64,000 nucleotides of DNA. Source: Alphaproteobacteria bacterium (lineage in GTDB: Bacteria > Pseudomonadota > Alphaproteobacteria > Rickettsiales > UBA998). Position 1 is the first letter of the stretch. Each line of letters opens with the position of its first letter. The translations under genes were made by a program, and so were the position numbers. The DNA lies in assembly GCA_004293935.1 (NCBI GenBank), contig RDZH01000014.1:22237-86236 (forward strand), read 5' to 3'. The notes beneath the pieces were generated by a model. That model searched no databases. It was not told the DNA's origin and was given only the letters and a program-made list of their open reading frames with translations. This document shows positions 8,263 to 17,824 of this stretch, piece after piece.

Positions 8263-9550
8263 GGATGCGTACATTCAGTGTTTGCGCAAGATGCTCTAAT
8301 TCACCATAATAAGCAGCGCGACGCATGAAACGCGGCATAATGCCACTCCATTTGAATTCCCCTTTGAGTCTTCCATCCGCTTCTTCACCTGTGAAATTAT
8401 AGGCAAACAAATCTTGCATGGTAATCGTATCGCCCTCCATCCCGATAATTTCTGATACATAGGTGATACGGCGCATTCCGTCACGCATTCGGCTGATCTG
8501 CACAATGACATTGATAGCAGAAGCTACCTGTTGACGAATAGAGCGCATCGGCAAACCAAGATTCGCCATACCCACCATATTTTCTAAACGTGATAAGCAA
8601 TCGCGTGGGTGGTTGGCGTGGATGGTGGTGAGCGATCCTTCATGGCCCGTATTCATCGCTTGCATCATATCAAAGGCTTCAGAACCACGGCACTCACCGA
8701 CGATGATACGATCGGGGCGCATACGTAGGGCATTTTTTACCAGATCGCGCATCGATACTTCTTCTTCACGCACCCCGTGATTGTTGAACGTCATCGGCTT
8801 GGTTTCTAAGCGCACCACATGTGGTTGCTGTAAGCGTAATTCCGCTGCATCTTCAATCGTCACAACGCGCTCATCATCTTCAATAAAGTTGGATACTGCG
8901 TTTAGCAAGGTGGTTTTCCCTGAACCTGTTCCGCCTGATATGATAATGTTAAGGCGGCATTTGCCCATAATTTTGAGGATTTCCGCTAATTGCTTCGAGA
9001 TATTTTGCTGTTCGACCATCATATCTAAGGTGATGCTGCGCTTGGAGAATTTACGAATGGCGATCGATGTACCATCCACAGCCAAAGGCGGGGCAATAAT
9101 GTTGACACGAGAGCCATCAAGCAAACGCGCATCGACTAATGGGCGATTTGGGTTGATCTGCCTGCCAATGGCTGCAACAATTTTTTCGGCAATATCCATG
9201 ACTTCACCGTCACTAGGAAAGGTGACATCGGTTTTTACCAATTTACCACGACGTTCAACATAGATGGAGTTATGACGATTGATTAAAATATCATTGATGG
9301 TTTCATCGGCAAGCAAGGGCTGCAACACCCCCATATTGGAGAGCTGATGCAATAATGCTTGCGTGAGTTCTTCTTGCGATGATGATCCGAGTGCTTGAAC
9401 GGACGATTGAAGACGTTGCGTGACGATAGGTTCAGCAGTCTTCCCCTGAGGCTGCGGTTGATGCTGGTGGCGTTCATAACGTATCGCATTAATTTCATCT
9501 TCTAGGCGACGAATATGTTGCATTAACATTCCAATGGCTTCATCACTCAT
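8252..9550 (-). CDS. CpaF/TadA-type secretion ATPase, copy 1
   Basis: A 432-residue ATPase of the type II/IV secretion superfamily, CpaF branch. The Walker A motif GGTGSGKT is at residues 206-213. The Asp box ([10 protein letters not shown]), the Walker B region ([19 protein letters not shown]) and the His box ([12 protein letters not shown]) follow in order. Upstream is the N-terminal domain with NDILIN and [12 protein letters not shown]. Such hexameric ATPases power Flp/Tad pilus assembly or related secretion. Start 9550 is set by AAAGGAG six bases upstream; a longer frame to 9646 overlaps the next gene. The residues before about 60 are a coiled coil plus a Gln/His/Pro stretch. It lies 17 bases after a paralogue. 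No TadB/C, CpaB/C or pilin peptidase gene is adjacent. Confidence 0.9.
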   Translation of the reverse strand: MSDEAIGMLMQHIRRLEDEINAIRYERHQHQPQPQGKTAEPIVTQRLQSSVQALGSSSQEELTQALLHQLSNMGVLQPLLADETINDILINRHNSIYVERRGKLVKTDVTFPSDGEVMDIAEKIVAAIGRQINPNRPLVDARLLDGSRVNIIAPPLAVDGTSIAIRKFSKRSITLDMMVEQQNISKQLAEILKIMGKCRLNIIISGGTGSGKTTLLNAVSNFIEDDERVVTIEDAAELRLQQPHVVRLETKPMTFNNHGVREEEVSMRDLVKNALRMRPDRIIVGECRGSEAFDMMQAMNTGHEGSLTTIHANHPRDCLSRLENMVGMANLGLPMRSIRQQVASAINVIVQISRMRDGMRRITYVSEIIGMEGDTITMQDLFAYNFTGEEADGRLKGEFKWSGIMPRFMRRAAYYGELEHLAQTLNVRIPKF

Positions 9551-9567
9551 GTCTACTCCTTTGTGGA

Positions 9568-10827
9568 TCAACGTCCTACTTTTAATATGTTTGCTTGTCG
9601 TACCATCGCGCATACTTGTGGATGACGTGGGAACGTTCCTGTCCATGCATGGCTGCCATGAGTGCTGCCATCAGGTTTCTTTTCTTCTTTATAGACAAAA
9701 ATATCCTGCATCGTCACCACATCACCCTCAATGCCAATGACTTCGGTGATGCGACTGACATGACGATGCCCGCTGCCAGAGCGTTCTGCTTGAATAATGA
9801 AATGAATCGCTGATGCCATTTGCTTACGGATTGCTATGGTTGGCAAACCTAACCCTGCCATGCCGATCATATTTTCAATACGCGCTAAGCCGTCACGTGG
9901 CGTGTTGGCGTGAATGGTAGTGAGTGAGCCATCATGCCCCGTATTCATCGCTTGAATCATGTCAAATGCTTCTGATCCACGCACCTCTCCGACAATAATA
10001 CGTTCAGGGCGCATACGCAGAGCATTTTTCACAAGATCGCGGATGGTGACAATACGTTGCCCTTTTTGTTCATGGGTGATGGATTCAAGACGCACCACAT
10101 GTTTGATGGGAAGTTGCAATTCCGCAGAATCTTCGATGGTAACAACGCGCTCACGTTCACCAATATTTTTACAAATAGCATTAAGGAGGGTGGTTTTCCC
10201 CGAACCTGTTCCGCCAGAAATCACCATATTGGCACGCGCATTACCGCAACAACGCAAAAAGACTGCCATTTCATCGCTGATACCACCTGTTTTTGCCATG
10301 GATTCCAGCGTGTGCTTGCCACCACTAAATTTACGAATCGAGAGTGATACACCATCAATCGCGACGGGCGGAATGACGATATTGACCCGCGATCCATCGG
10401 GAAGGCGTGCATCCACTAAGGAATTTTCGCCATCCAAACGACGACCGCAATATTCAGCAATTTCAATCGCCATTTGTGCTAATTCTTCTTCTGATTCAAA
10501 GGCTAAGGGAGTGAGTTCCATCACGCCTTGACGTTCAACAAAGATTTGATTCGCGCCGTTGATGAGAATATCATTGATGGTGGGGTCTTGCAATAAGGGC
10601 GCAATGGCACGGTAATCAGGCATTTTTGGGATGTTCGTTGCAATGACATGCGCAATTTCTTCGTTGGAAATGGTTGCACTTGGTTGGTGTCCGTCCAAAT
10701 TCAAGCAACGCGTCTCAAGACGTGATGCAAGCTGTTCAAACATTGAAAGTGTGTGATATACATGATCCGTCACATCCTTGATGGCATCCATCAATTCATT
10801 TTGTGACTGTTGCGCAAGTTCATTCAT
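9568..10827 (-). CDS. CpaF/TadA-type secretion ATPase, copy 2
   Basis: A 419-residue paralogue of the following gene. It carries NDILIN at 85-90, VDARLPDGSRVN near 138-149, Walker A GGTGSGKT at 205-212, [29 protein letters not shown] and [12 protein letters not shown]. The two proteins share most motifs word for word but differ at both ends, so this is an established duplication and not a recent copy. AGAGGA about eight bases before 10827 sets the start. A repeat copy (10852-10971) lies in the upstream region shared with rpoN, so the promoter must lie in or beyond it. The two ATPases are likely co-transcribed. A hetero-hexamer, or two assembly machines, is possible. Confidence 0.9.
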   Translation of the reverse strand: MNELAQQSQNELMDAIKDVTDHVYHTLSMFEQLASRLETRCLNLDGHQPSATISNEEIAHVIATNIPKMPDYRAIAPLLQDPTINDILINGANQIFVERQGVMELTPLAFESEEELAQMAIEIAEYCGRRLDGENSLVDARLPDGSRVNIVIPPVAIDGVSLSIRKFSGGKHTLESMAKTGGISDEMAVFLRCCGNARANMVISGGTGSGKTTLLNAICKNIGERERVVTIEDSAELQLPIKHVVRLESITHEQKGQRIVTIRDLVKNALRMRPERIIVGEVRGSEAFDMIQAMNTGHDGSLTTIHANTPRDGLARIENMIGMAGLGLPTIAIRKQMASAIHFIIQAERSGSGHRHVSRITEVIGIEGDVVTMQDIFVYKEEKKPDGSTHGSHAWTGTFPRHPQVCAMVRQANILKVGR

Positions 10828-10851
10828 AGTCAATCCTCTAAAGTTGCGTAA

Positions 10852-10971
10852 TATACCCATTTCACTTCAAGGGAGTGGAGTCCTTGTAAGTGAAATGAAG
10901 GGTAGTTCTTATTAAAGATACTCATCGTTTCCACATTTTGATACTACGCATCTTCATGTGCGATGAGTATA
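10852..10971 (+). repeat. double-hairpin MITE-like repeat, copy A
   Basis: A full 120-bp copy. Hairpin 1 runs from ATACCCATTTCACTTCAAGG to its complement ending GGTA, here with a decayed right edge (GGTAGT instead of GGTATA). Hairpin 2 is ATACTCATCG...CGATGAGTAT. The outer ends are TATACCCAT and ATGAGTATA. It sits between cpaF copy 2 and rpoN, both minus strand. Confidence 0.85.
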
Positions 10972-10982
10972 AAGCAAAACTA

Positions 10983-12443
10983 TTAAAGTATTTCTAAGCA
11001 AAATACATCCTTTTTTTTATTTTTTCTTCGTTCGATGGAAGAAGGGATGCCAAGCTGCTGACGATATTTCACCACGGTACGGCGTGCGACATCGATGCCA
11101 CGTTTATTCAACATATCAGTAATGGCATCATCGGAGAGGATTTTTTGATGCGATTCTGCATCGATGATGGTGCTAATCAGATGCATCACTGATCGGTTGG
11201 AATAATCTTCACCGCCATTGCTATTATGCACATGGGCATTGAAAAAATATTTTAGTTCAAATGTACCGCGATCACACATAAGATATTTTTGCGTTGTGAT
11301 ACGACTCACGGTGCTTTCATGGCAGGATATTTTGGTGGCAATATCTTTGAGTGTCATCGGTTTGAGATATTTAATACCATAAGCAAAAAAATCATGCTGT
11401 AATTCAATGATGGCTAGGGCAACATTCAATAAGGTGTGATTGCGTTGATGAATGGCTTTGACCAACCAATTTGCGTGCATCATATGTTCATTAATAGCTT
11501 TGAGTTCGCTGCGATCACGAATCTGAGCGCGCAAATGATTCGAATATTGCGTGTTGAGTGCGATTTTGGGTAATACCTCTTGATTGAGTTCCACACTCCA
11601 GCCACCGTTTTTCATCGCCCGTACCATCAGTTCAGGGACAACACAATCTGTGATGCTGCTGGTATCATAGCCACTGGCAGGTTTGGGATTACAACTTTTG
11701 AGTAGTTGGATGAGCTGCCCTAGTTCGGGCAGTTCCACGCCACAGACCTTACATAATGCCTTCATCGATCGTTGCGCCACAAGATCAAGATGATCAAGCA
11801 AAGCACGCATGGGCAGGCTATAAAGATTACGCTCGATAAGTTGTAGGGTGAGGCATTCTTTTAAGGAGCGCGCCGCAATGCCTGTCGGTTCACATTGTTG
11901 GAGATAGCTGACGAGTTTATCATGCAGCGTAGGGTCAATGCCAAAGAGCGCGGCGCGTGCTTCAGAATCATGGGGCAGATAGCCCGCAGCATCCAGCATA
12001 TCCACCATCCATTCGACTGCTTTTAACTCCCATCCGTGCAGATCACTCATGCGCAGTTGCTCCATGAGTGCTTCATGCAAGGAACGTGTGGCAACAAGAT
12101 GATCCTGCCCATCATAAGAGGAGAGATCATGCCCCGATGCAGGATCACGCCATGATTCAGCATGGTCGTCCGCTTCCGCTCCCCATAAATGTTCCCCTTC
12201 CATATCCAACGCTGTGGTTGGATCAGGAAGATCAGAGGAGGGGGATTCAAGCGTGCGTGCGGGATCATCGGAGAAACCCTCATCTTCACGGGTGAGGAGA
12301 GGATTTTTTTCCATTTCTTCATCAATGGCACGGTTCAAATCTATCGTGGAAAGTTGCAAAAGCTGAATCGATTGCCGCAACTGCGGTGTCATCGTCAAGC
12401 CTTGTCCGATACGTAGTTCTAAAGCTGCTTCTACCATAATCAT
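10983..12443 (-). CDS. rpoN: RNA polymerase sigma-54 factor
   Basis: The 486-residue product has the three regions of RpoN. The Gln/Leu-rich activator-binding region I reads LELRIGQGLTMTPQLRQSIQLLQ. An acidic region II follows (EGFSDDPARTLESPSSDLPDP). The core-binding and DNA-binding part ends in the RpoN box ARRTVVKYRQQLGIP. A helix-turn-helix (TLKDIATKISCHESTVSRIT) precedes it. Sigma-54 reads -24/-12 promoters with an AAA+ activator; none is encoded in this window. No ribosome binding site marks the start; 12443, 12437 or the upstream ATG at 12482 are possible. No HPF or PTS genes follow it, unlike in many proteobacteria. Confidence 0.95.
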   Translation of the reverse strand: MIMVEAALELRIGQGLTMTPQLRQSIQLLQLSTIDLNRAIDEEMEKNPLLTREDEGFSDDPARTLESPSSDLPDPTTALDMEGEHLWGAEADDHAESWRDPASGHDLSSYDGQDHLVATRSLHEALMEQLRMSDLHGWELKAVEWMVDMLDAAGYLPHDSEARAALFGIDPTLHDKLVSYLQQCEPTGIAARSLKECLTLQLIERNLYSLPMRALLDHLDLVAQRSMKALCKVCGVELPELGQLIQLLKSCNPKPASGYDTSSITDCVVPELMVRAMKNGGWSVELNQEVLPKIALNTQYSNHLRAQIRDRSELKAINEHMMHANWLVKAIHQRNHTLLNVALAIIELQHDFFAYGIKYLKPMTLKDIATKISCHESTVSRITTQKYLMCDRGTFELKYFFNAHVHNSNGGEDYSNRSVMHLISTIIDAESHQKILSDDAITDMLNKRGIDVARRTVVKYRQQLGIPSSIERRKNKKKDVFCLEIL

Positions 12444-12534
12444 GTTATTTGTATAGTTGATTGAATGCAAACAATGTGCCAAAATATTTAAGAAACTATT
12501 AGCAAGCCTGTATTATAGAGCATTTTTTTGCTGG

Positions 12535-14133
12535 TTACGGTGCAGCAACATAACGTAGCTCCCAACTAATGCCACTACGTTCTTCTGTGGCACGCCATGC
12601 AATGCATAATTGCAAGGTTTTTTGAGGCTTGCCTTGTACCCCGAGAAACACACTTTCTTCGACATGCAAGAAATTTGCAGCACTGGTGGAGAATAACCAT
12701 TCTTGCCCGCTTACTAAGGTGAGGAGGATGCCATGTTCTTTGCGCGGTTGACAGCGTACATCGGGATGCAAATGAAAACGTACCGCGACATCCAGCCCGT
12801 TTGTGGCAAGATGCTCTGCCCCTGACCAATGCAACATATCCTTGCCACGCATCATGCGTTCATGATGATAGACATCTAGTTGACGTTCATGCGTTACACC
12901 ATGCGCTAAGGGAAGAAGTAGTTGTAGGGTGGTATGGCTATCATGCGACTTAAGTGTTTGTGAGGCATGGTAGGGCGTATGCGTATCTGGTGCATCATCA
13001 GTGCTGCTTAAAACGGAAAATGCCGAAGGTTGCTGCATGGCGTGTATCCATGCATTGCTCGTGCCGACATACGTCCCACAATTCACGATCAGACGCTCTT
13101 TCGCCACCGAAAATTCGATTGAACCTACGCCCACGGGTGCATCCTGCCGTGCGCTCGGGGGGATGCGTGTTAATAAGAGCGATTGATGCGCGCCATGAAT
13201 ACGTGCATAACCGCTTGATTCTGCCCTATGCGCTTTAGGTGATGGTGACGCAAGATCAATACCCGCTTGCTGCAAACATTGTGCAATCAATGTTGGGTCA
13301 TCCATAAGATTCTGTTGAAAAAGTCCAAGTTTGCCATCCCCGTGGATAATCATGCGTAAAAAAGCACCCATACGCGCAATAGCGTGATCAAGCGGTTCAA
13401 AAGCAATCGAAATGGTTTCAAGCATTTCTTTCATTTCAATGAGGGTACGCAAAAATTGTACATGATGATGGGGACTGAGCGAAATATGCCCGCCATCGGG
13501 TAAAATATCGCGCTGTATGAGCATCTCAAGCCATCGTAATAAAGGTTGCAATAAGTCAATCAGGGAAGGGAGTGCTGTGGCTGCCGCAAGCAAACCTTTG
13601 AGTGCATTGGGGCTTAATGCTTCGGGGTTCGTACACCCTAATTGATAAAGCATCTGAATGTGGCGCAATAAGGCACGTTCATAACGCACAAAAAAAGTTT
13701 TGCTGCCACCGCGCAACACAAAGGCACGATAATAGAGCCAATGCGCCAAGCGTTCTCCTGCAACTTCAGGTTCCCACGCGCTGGAGTGGAGATCATCGTG
13801 TGGCGTGATTAAGGTGAAGCCATTGATGAATTCGCGTGCAAAAGAGCTGGCAATTTTTTCACTATGAATCGCAACCACATCTTGCAACCATCCGAAGGAA
13901 AAAAACTCACGATGCCAATCAACGCTGATTTCTGCAACATTCCATTGGATATGCCCTGCCATTTCAACAGTTTCACCGCAAAAGGTGAATTCACGTTTGA
14001 TGATTTTTCGTCCACGATTATGGGTCAACGCCCATGCGGGGCGGTAGATTGGCTCATGGGTGAGTGCTTCCGCAAACCATGCTGCCCCAACTTGAAGCTG
14101 CAACCACCATAATTTCCATCGTATTGTACCCAT
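12535..14133 (-). CDS. heparinase II/III-like protein
   Basis: The 532-residue product has the outline of the alphaproteobacterial heparinase II/III family: an N-terminal helical toroid (residues about 1-290) and a C-terminal beta-sandwich with SIEFSVAKERLIVNCGTYVG near 360-380 and a conserved Gly/Asn-rich strand. In these bacteria such a gene usually sits next to purH; here purH is in the window but separated. Family members cleave acidic polysaccharides by elimination, but the substrate of this group is not known to me. Start 14133 has AGGA eight bases upstream; an ATG at 14157 is close. It lies downstream of usg in the same direction, with a 73-base gap. Confidence 0.75.
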   Translation of the reverse strand: MGTIRWKLWWLQLQVGAAWFAEALTHEPIYRPAWALTHNRGRKIIKREFTFCGETVEMAGHIQWNVAEISVDWHREFFSFGWLQDVVAIHSEKIASSFAREFINGFTLITPHDDLHSSAWEPEVAGERLAHWLYYRAFVLRGGSKTFFVRYERALLRHIQMLYQLGCTNPEALSPNALKGLLAAATALPSLIDLLQPLLRWLEMLIQRDILPDGGHISLSPHHHVQFLRTLIEMKEMLETISIAFEPLDHAIARMGAFLRMIIHGDGKLGLFQQNLMDDPTLIAQCLQQAGIDLASPSPKAHRAESSGYARIHGAHQSLLLTRIPPSARQDAPVGVGSIEFSVAKERLIVNCGTYVGTSNAWIHAMQQPSAFSVLSSTDDAPDTHTPYHASQTLKSHDSHTTLQLLLPLAHGVTHERQLDVYHHERMMRGKDMLHWSGAEHLATNGLDVAVRFHLHPDVRCQPRKEHGILLTLVSGQEWLFSTSAANFLHVEESVFLGVQGKPQKTLQLCIAWRATEERSGISWELRYVAAP

Positions 14134-14206
14134 CAGCCTATTCCTCACTCCAGACATACAATGTACGGTGAGTTGAGGTTTTTTGCAAGCATCTTGAAGT
14201 TTTTCG

Positions 14207-14467
14207 CTATAATATGGTGCGTGTGCTGTAACCACTGCCCCGAATATCAACGCACGAGCAAATCTTGATAGAATGAATCTTGCCGTCCAAACTACGTTCC
14301 CAAAAACCAAGGAATTTCTTTAGTTCAGGAAAATCAGGCGTAGCATCGAGGTCTTGCCACACATAGCATTGTAATAAACTTGGGTGATCTGGAAAGCGAT
14401 AAAATATCTCCGCCGTTGTGAGGCGATAATCCAGCATAATCATGCGTTCAATATCTGTATTTCCCAT
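14207..14467 (-). CDS. usg: Usg-family protein
   Basis: An 86-residue protein matching the alphaproteobacterial Usg family: LDYRLTTAEIFYRFPDHPSL, then LQCYVWQDLDATPDFPELKK and FLGFWERSLDGKIHSI. Usg genes were first noted beside tryptophan or other amino-acid genes in Caulobacter. They are short, soluble and of unknown role. The start at 14467 (MGNTD) has AGGA very close; MIMLDYR seven codons later is an alternative. It lies 41 bases after lpxB and could be the last gene of the lipid A operon, an unusual place. Confidence 0.82.
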   Translation of the reverse strand: MGNTDIERMIMLDYRLTTAEIFYRFPDHPSLLQCYVWQDLDATPDFPELKKFLGFWERSLDGKIHSIKICSCVDIRGSGYSTRTIL

Positions 14468-14508
14468 AGTCCTACTATAGCACAAAAAACGCCTATGCGC
14501 AACGAATT

Positions 14509-15654
14509 CTATGCAAGATACGGCAAAATACATTGCGCTGCCGCATCACTGGCAAGAATCCCTTGAGGATTGCGTAATTGATGCAACGCCGTGATGGCGC
14601 GATCTGCTTGTTCTTGCCGTGCTTGGGGATGTTTAAGCAGCGCGTGCATCGCGTTAGCAAGGTGCGTGGGATTACACTGTTCTTGAATCAGTTCAGGAAT
14701 CACATAGGCGCGTGCCATGATGTTGATGAGGTTCACATACGGGATACGAATAAGGTGTCGTACCATATAGGCGGTGAGGGGATGCACATGATAGGCTGCT
14801 ACCATCGGTACTCCGTAGGTGGCAATTTCTAGGGTAACAGTCCCTGTTTTGGTGAGTGCAAGATGGGTCGTGCGCATCACTTCCGCACGCTCATCTTCAT
14901 GTTGCACAAGGCGTACAGGGCAACAAAAATCGGAGACATCAATCACATCTGCCACCATCGGATGCACAATCATAGAGACGTGCATATCGGGATAATGATT
15001 GCTTAATTGCGTGATGCTGTCACGAAAAATGGGCAATAAATGCTGAATTTCACCACGTCTGCTCCCCGGAAATACGGTAAGATGCAAAGGCGTTCCTAAG
15101 GCAAGAGGCAGAATCGGGGCGCAATCATTGCCTAATTGATCCACCACAGGATGCCCCACAAAAGTGGTTTTTAAGCCATATACCTCAAAATAACGAGGTT
15201 CAAACGGCAAGAGGGTGAGTAAATGATCGCATAGTTCCGCCGTGCGTTTGGCACGTTCTTGTTTATACGCCCATACGGTCGGGGCGACATAATGAATGCA
15301 GGGAATGCTTGTACCAAAATAGCGACGTACCCATTCCAGCACACGAAAATTGAACCCCGGAGAATCAATGGTAATGATGACATCCGGTGGATTTGCGGCA
15401 AGTGCATCACATGTTTCTTTAATACGGCACAGCACACGCCATGCATGGGGGAGGACTTCAACAAACCCCATCAGGGCAATATCGCGCATAGGAAAGAGCG
15501 ATCTCATCCCTTGTTCCGCCATCTTCACGCCACCAATGCCCACAAACTCAAGGCGATCACCAGTGAAATAGCGCAACGAGTCCATTAAGCGTGCGCCGAG
15601 TACATCACCCGATGCTTCACCTGCAATGATAAAGACGCGTTGTTTATTCTTCAT
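14509..15654 (-). CDS. lpxB: lipid-A-disaccharide synthase
   Basis: LpxB joins UDP-2,3-diacylglucosamine and lipid X into the lipid A disaccharide at the inner membrane. The 381-residue protein shows the GT19 signatures: IIAGEASGD at the N-terminus, FVGIGGVKMAEQGM near 40, ALMGFVEVLPH near 60, and LTVFPGSRRGEIQHL near 190. It also has the C-terminal donor-site region (TKTGTVTLEIATYGVPMVAAYHV). It overlaps lpxI by four bases and closes the skp-lpxD-fabZ-lpxA-lpxI-lpxB run. Confidence 0.97.
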   Translation of the reverse strand: MKNKQRVFIIAGEASGDVLGARLMDSLRYFTGDRLEFVGIGGVKMAEQGMRSLFPMRDIALMGFVEVLPHAWRVLCRIKETCDALAANPPDVIITIDSPGFNFRVLEWVRRYFGTSIPCIHYVAPTVWAYKQERAKRTAELCDHLLTLLPFEPRYFEVYGLKTTFVGHPVVDQLGNDCAPILPLALGTPLHLTVFPGSRRGEIQHLLPIFRDSITQLSNHYPDMHVSMIVHPMVADVIDVSDFCCPVRLVQHEDERAEVMRTTHLALTKTGTVTLEIATYGVPMVAAYHVHPLTAYMVRHLIRIPYVNLINIMARAYVIPELIQEQCNPTHLANAMHALLKHPQARQEQADRAITALHQLRNPQGILASDAAAQCILPYLA

Positions 15655-16481
15655 GCGCCCACCATCATGCCTTCAATAAAGAGGCTATAGTCATTAGCGC
15701 GGGCAATCATCTCGGTTTTATCAATCATCACGCCTTTATGGGCAGCAAGCATCATCCCTGCATAGCCACCATGGCGCAAGGCTTCCACCGTTTCTAATCC
15801 CACGGCAGGCATATCCACCTGTTCGGATTGCCCTTGTTTGGGCAGTTTCACTAACACCGCACCATGTGCATGGGGATAATGGGCGCAACGCTGCAACAAG
15901 GCTGCTGTGCCTTCCATTGCCTCAATGCCCAATATATGCCCATGGGATACTACGATCGCTTGCCCTAAATCATAGGGGGATAAGGTCATGAGGATGTCAT
16001 AGCCCCGCTTAGCATCATTGCGTGCTTGTGCGCTTGGGTGGGTATGCGTCATCACCCCTAAATCGGCGGTGAGCGTATCGGTCACATCGCCAATGCGTAA
16101 CATGTGAAATCCCTGTTCTTCAAAAAATGCGACAATACACGATAATAAGGCATCATCACCCGCAATTAATGTGCCACCTATGCGTTTGAGTAAGGCGCGT
16201 CCCATACTATCAGGCATGAGTGAGGCAAGCGAAGGGCGCACGACCCCTCCTGCCATGACAATATCGGAAATGCCCTCCGCACGTAAGGCATCCATTGCTT
16301 GCCCCACTGCGCCCATGCGACACCATACATGCTTTTGCCCTTCCACCAATGCTTGGGGAGTTTGCCCTTTGATCGCGATAATAAAGACATCACGCCCTTG
16401 GCTGGAACATGCACGAAGAATGCGCTGCGGTAAATCCCCTGTACCTGCAATCATTCCAATGGGAGCGATGTTCGATGCCAT
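15651..16481 (-). CDS. lpxI: UDP-2,3-diacylglucosamine pyrophosphatase LpxI
   Basis: The 276-residue product belongs to the LpxI (DUF1009) family, which replaces LpxH in alphaproteobacteria and hydrolyses UDP-2,3-diacylglucosamine to lipid X. It begins with IGMIAGTGDLPQRI, contains VWCRMGAVGQAMDALRAEGI and IVMAGGVVRPSL, and has the conserved C-terminal region with the catalytic-region motif VVSHGHILGIEAMEGT and GAVLVKLPKQGQ..VDMPAVG. Its place between lpxA and lpxB is the standard alphaproteobacterial order. Confidence 0.95.
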   Translation of the reverse strand: MASNIAPIGMIAGTGDLPQRILRACSSQGRDVFIIAIKGQTPQALVEGQKHVWCRMGAVGQAMDALRAEGISDIVMAGGVVRPSLASLMPDSMGRALLKRIGGTLIAGDDALLSCIVAFFEEQGFHMLRIGDVTDTLTADLGVMTHTHPSAQARNDAKRGYDILMTLSPYDLGQAIVVSHGHILGIEAMEGTAALLQRCAHYPHAHGAVLVKLPKQGQSEQVDMPAVGLETVEALRHGGYAGMMLAAHKGVMIDKTEMIARANDYSLFIEGMMVGA

Positions 16482-16484
16482 AGC

Positions 16485-17315
16485 TTATGCTGCATCCTCA
16501 TGGTTTGGATGATCTTGCTTGGGTACACATAGCGAGCGTTTACTGCCCATGCGGATGAAATCGAGGACATCACGTAACACCGCATCATGCTGTGAGGATT
16601 GTGTCATATGTTCAGCACGTTGCTGCAATGACCCTTCCGCCTCACCATGAAAGAGCGCACGATAGAGGGCGCGCATTTCATGGATGGTTTCGCGGGTGAA
16701 GCCACCGCGCTTTAAGCCAACTAAGTTTAATCCAGAGAGATGCGCCCGTTCGCCCATCACTGAACCAAACGGAATGACATCATGTTCAACGCCCGACATA
16801 CCACCAATCATGGCATAATGCCCAATACGGACAAATTGATGCACGGCAGCAAGACCACCAATCACCGCATAATCACCCACGCTTACATGCCCTGCGAGGG
16901 TAGCATTATTCGCCATAATCACATGGTTGCCAATCGCGCAATCATGCGCCACATGCACGCCCACCATATATAAGCCATGATTACCGACACGGGTAATGCC
17001 GCCCCCGCCTTCGGTGCCGATATTCATCGTGACATGCTCACGGATGGTATTATGCTCTCCGATGATTAAAGTTGCAGGTTCACCGCGATATTTCAAATCT
17101 TGTGGGGCAGTGCCAAGGGAGGTGAAGGGATAGACGATAGTCTGCGCGCCAATGGTGGTATGCCCATCAACAAAGACGTGCGCCATCAACGTCACGCCAT
17201 CGTGCAAAGTGACATGCTCACCAACAATAGAATATGCACCTATCGATACGTTCGTACCTAATTGTGCTTTAGGGTGAATAATCGCCGTTGGGTGAATGGA
17301 AGAATGATGGTTCAT
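16485..17315 (-). CDS. lpxA: acyl-ACP--UDP-N-acetylglucosamine O-acyltransferase
   Basis: LpxA makes the first lipid A precursor by moving a hydroxyacyl chain from ACP to UDP-GlcNAc. The 276-residue protein is a left-handed beta-helix of hexapeptide repeats over residues 5-190 ([23 protein letters not shown]). The catalytic His is in [11 protein letters not shown], and a helical C-terminal domain starts with [13 protein letters not shown]. It overlaps fabZ by four bases and is three bases from lpxI, so translation is coupled. Confidence 0.97.
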   Translation of the reverse strand: MNHHSSIHPTAIIHPKAQLGTNVSIGAYSIVGEHVTLHDGVTLMAHVFVDGHTTIGAQTIVYPFTSLGTAPQDLKYRGEPATLIIGEHNTIREHVTMNIGTEGGGGITRVGNHGLYMVGVHVAHDCAIGNHVIMANNATLAGHVSVGDYAVIGGLAAVHQFVRIGHYAMIGGMSGVEHDVIPFGSVMGERAHLSGLNLVGLKRGGFTRETIHEMRALYRALFHGEAEGSLQQRAEHMTQSSQHDAVLRDVLDFIRMGSKRSLCVPKQDHPNHEDAA

Positions 17316-17824
17316 GAGGAGGCATCCGTATGAGGTTTATCAACAATCATGGCAGAAAATTCTGCCTCCGCTACTTTCACACCTTCCACATAACAATCGC
17401 CGATGAATTTCCAGACATTGCCACGCGAACGTACCACGCGCACATAGACACGCAACTGATCCCCCGGCACAACCAATTTACGAAAACGTGCCGAATCAAC
17501 CGTCATGAAATAGACCAATTTGCCTTCTGCTTCTTTGCCTAGGGTATAGACGACCAAAACGCCCGCTGTCTGTGCCATGGCTTCAACAATCAACACGCCC
17601 GGAAAGACGGCTTGATCAGGGAAATGCCCTGCAAAACATGGCTCACCTGCACTGACATTCTTAATGCCTAGCCCCGAGATATTACTTTGTAGATTCACGA
17701 CCTTATCGACCATGAGAAAAGGAAAACGGTGCGGAATCATATCTTTGACGCGCTCATGCCCGACATTATCAAGACCTGTATCAATGATCCATGGCGCGCT
17801 TTCTGGTGCGGTTGTTTCTGTCAT
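17312..17824 (-). CDS. fabZ: (3R)-hydroxyacyl-ACP dehydratase
   Basis: FabZ removes water from 3-hydroxyacyl-ACP in fatty acid elongation and competes with LpxA/LpxD for the same pool. The 170-residue hot-dog protein carries the catalytic His in [10 protein letters not shown] (near 32) and the catalytic Glu in [15 protein letters not shown] (near 80), plus [12 protein letters not shown]. The N-terminal 20 residues are a weakly conserved extension. It overlaps both neighbours by four bases. Confidence 0.97.
   Translation of the reverse strand: MTETTAPESAPWIIDTGLDNVGHERVKDMIPHRFPFLMVDKVVNLQSNISGLGIKNVSAGEPCFAGHFPDQAVFPGVLIVEAMAQTAGVLVVYTLGKEAEGKLVYFMTVDSARFRKLVVPGDQLRVYVRVVRSRGNVWKFIGDCYVEGVKVAEAEFSAMIVDKPHTDASS

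Noticed and set aside
9959..10531. 190-residue plus-strand frame opposite cpaF copy 2
   Set aside because: A shadow of the conserved ATPase; the same kind of shadow appears at 8781-9263 opposite copy 1.
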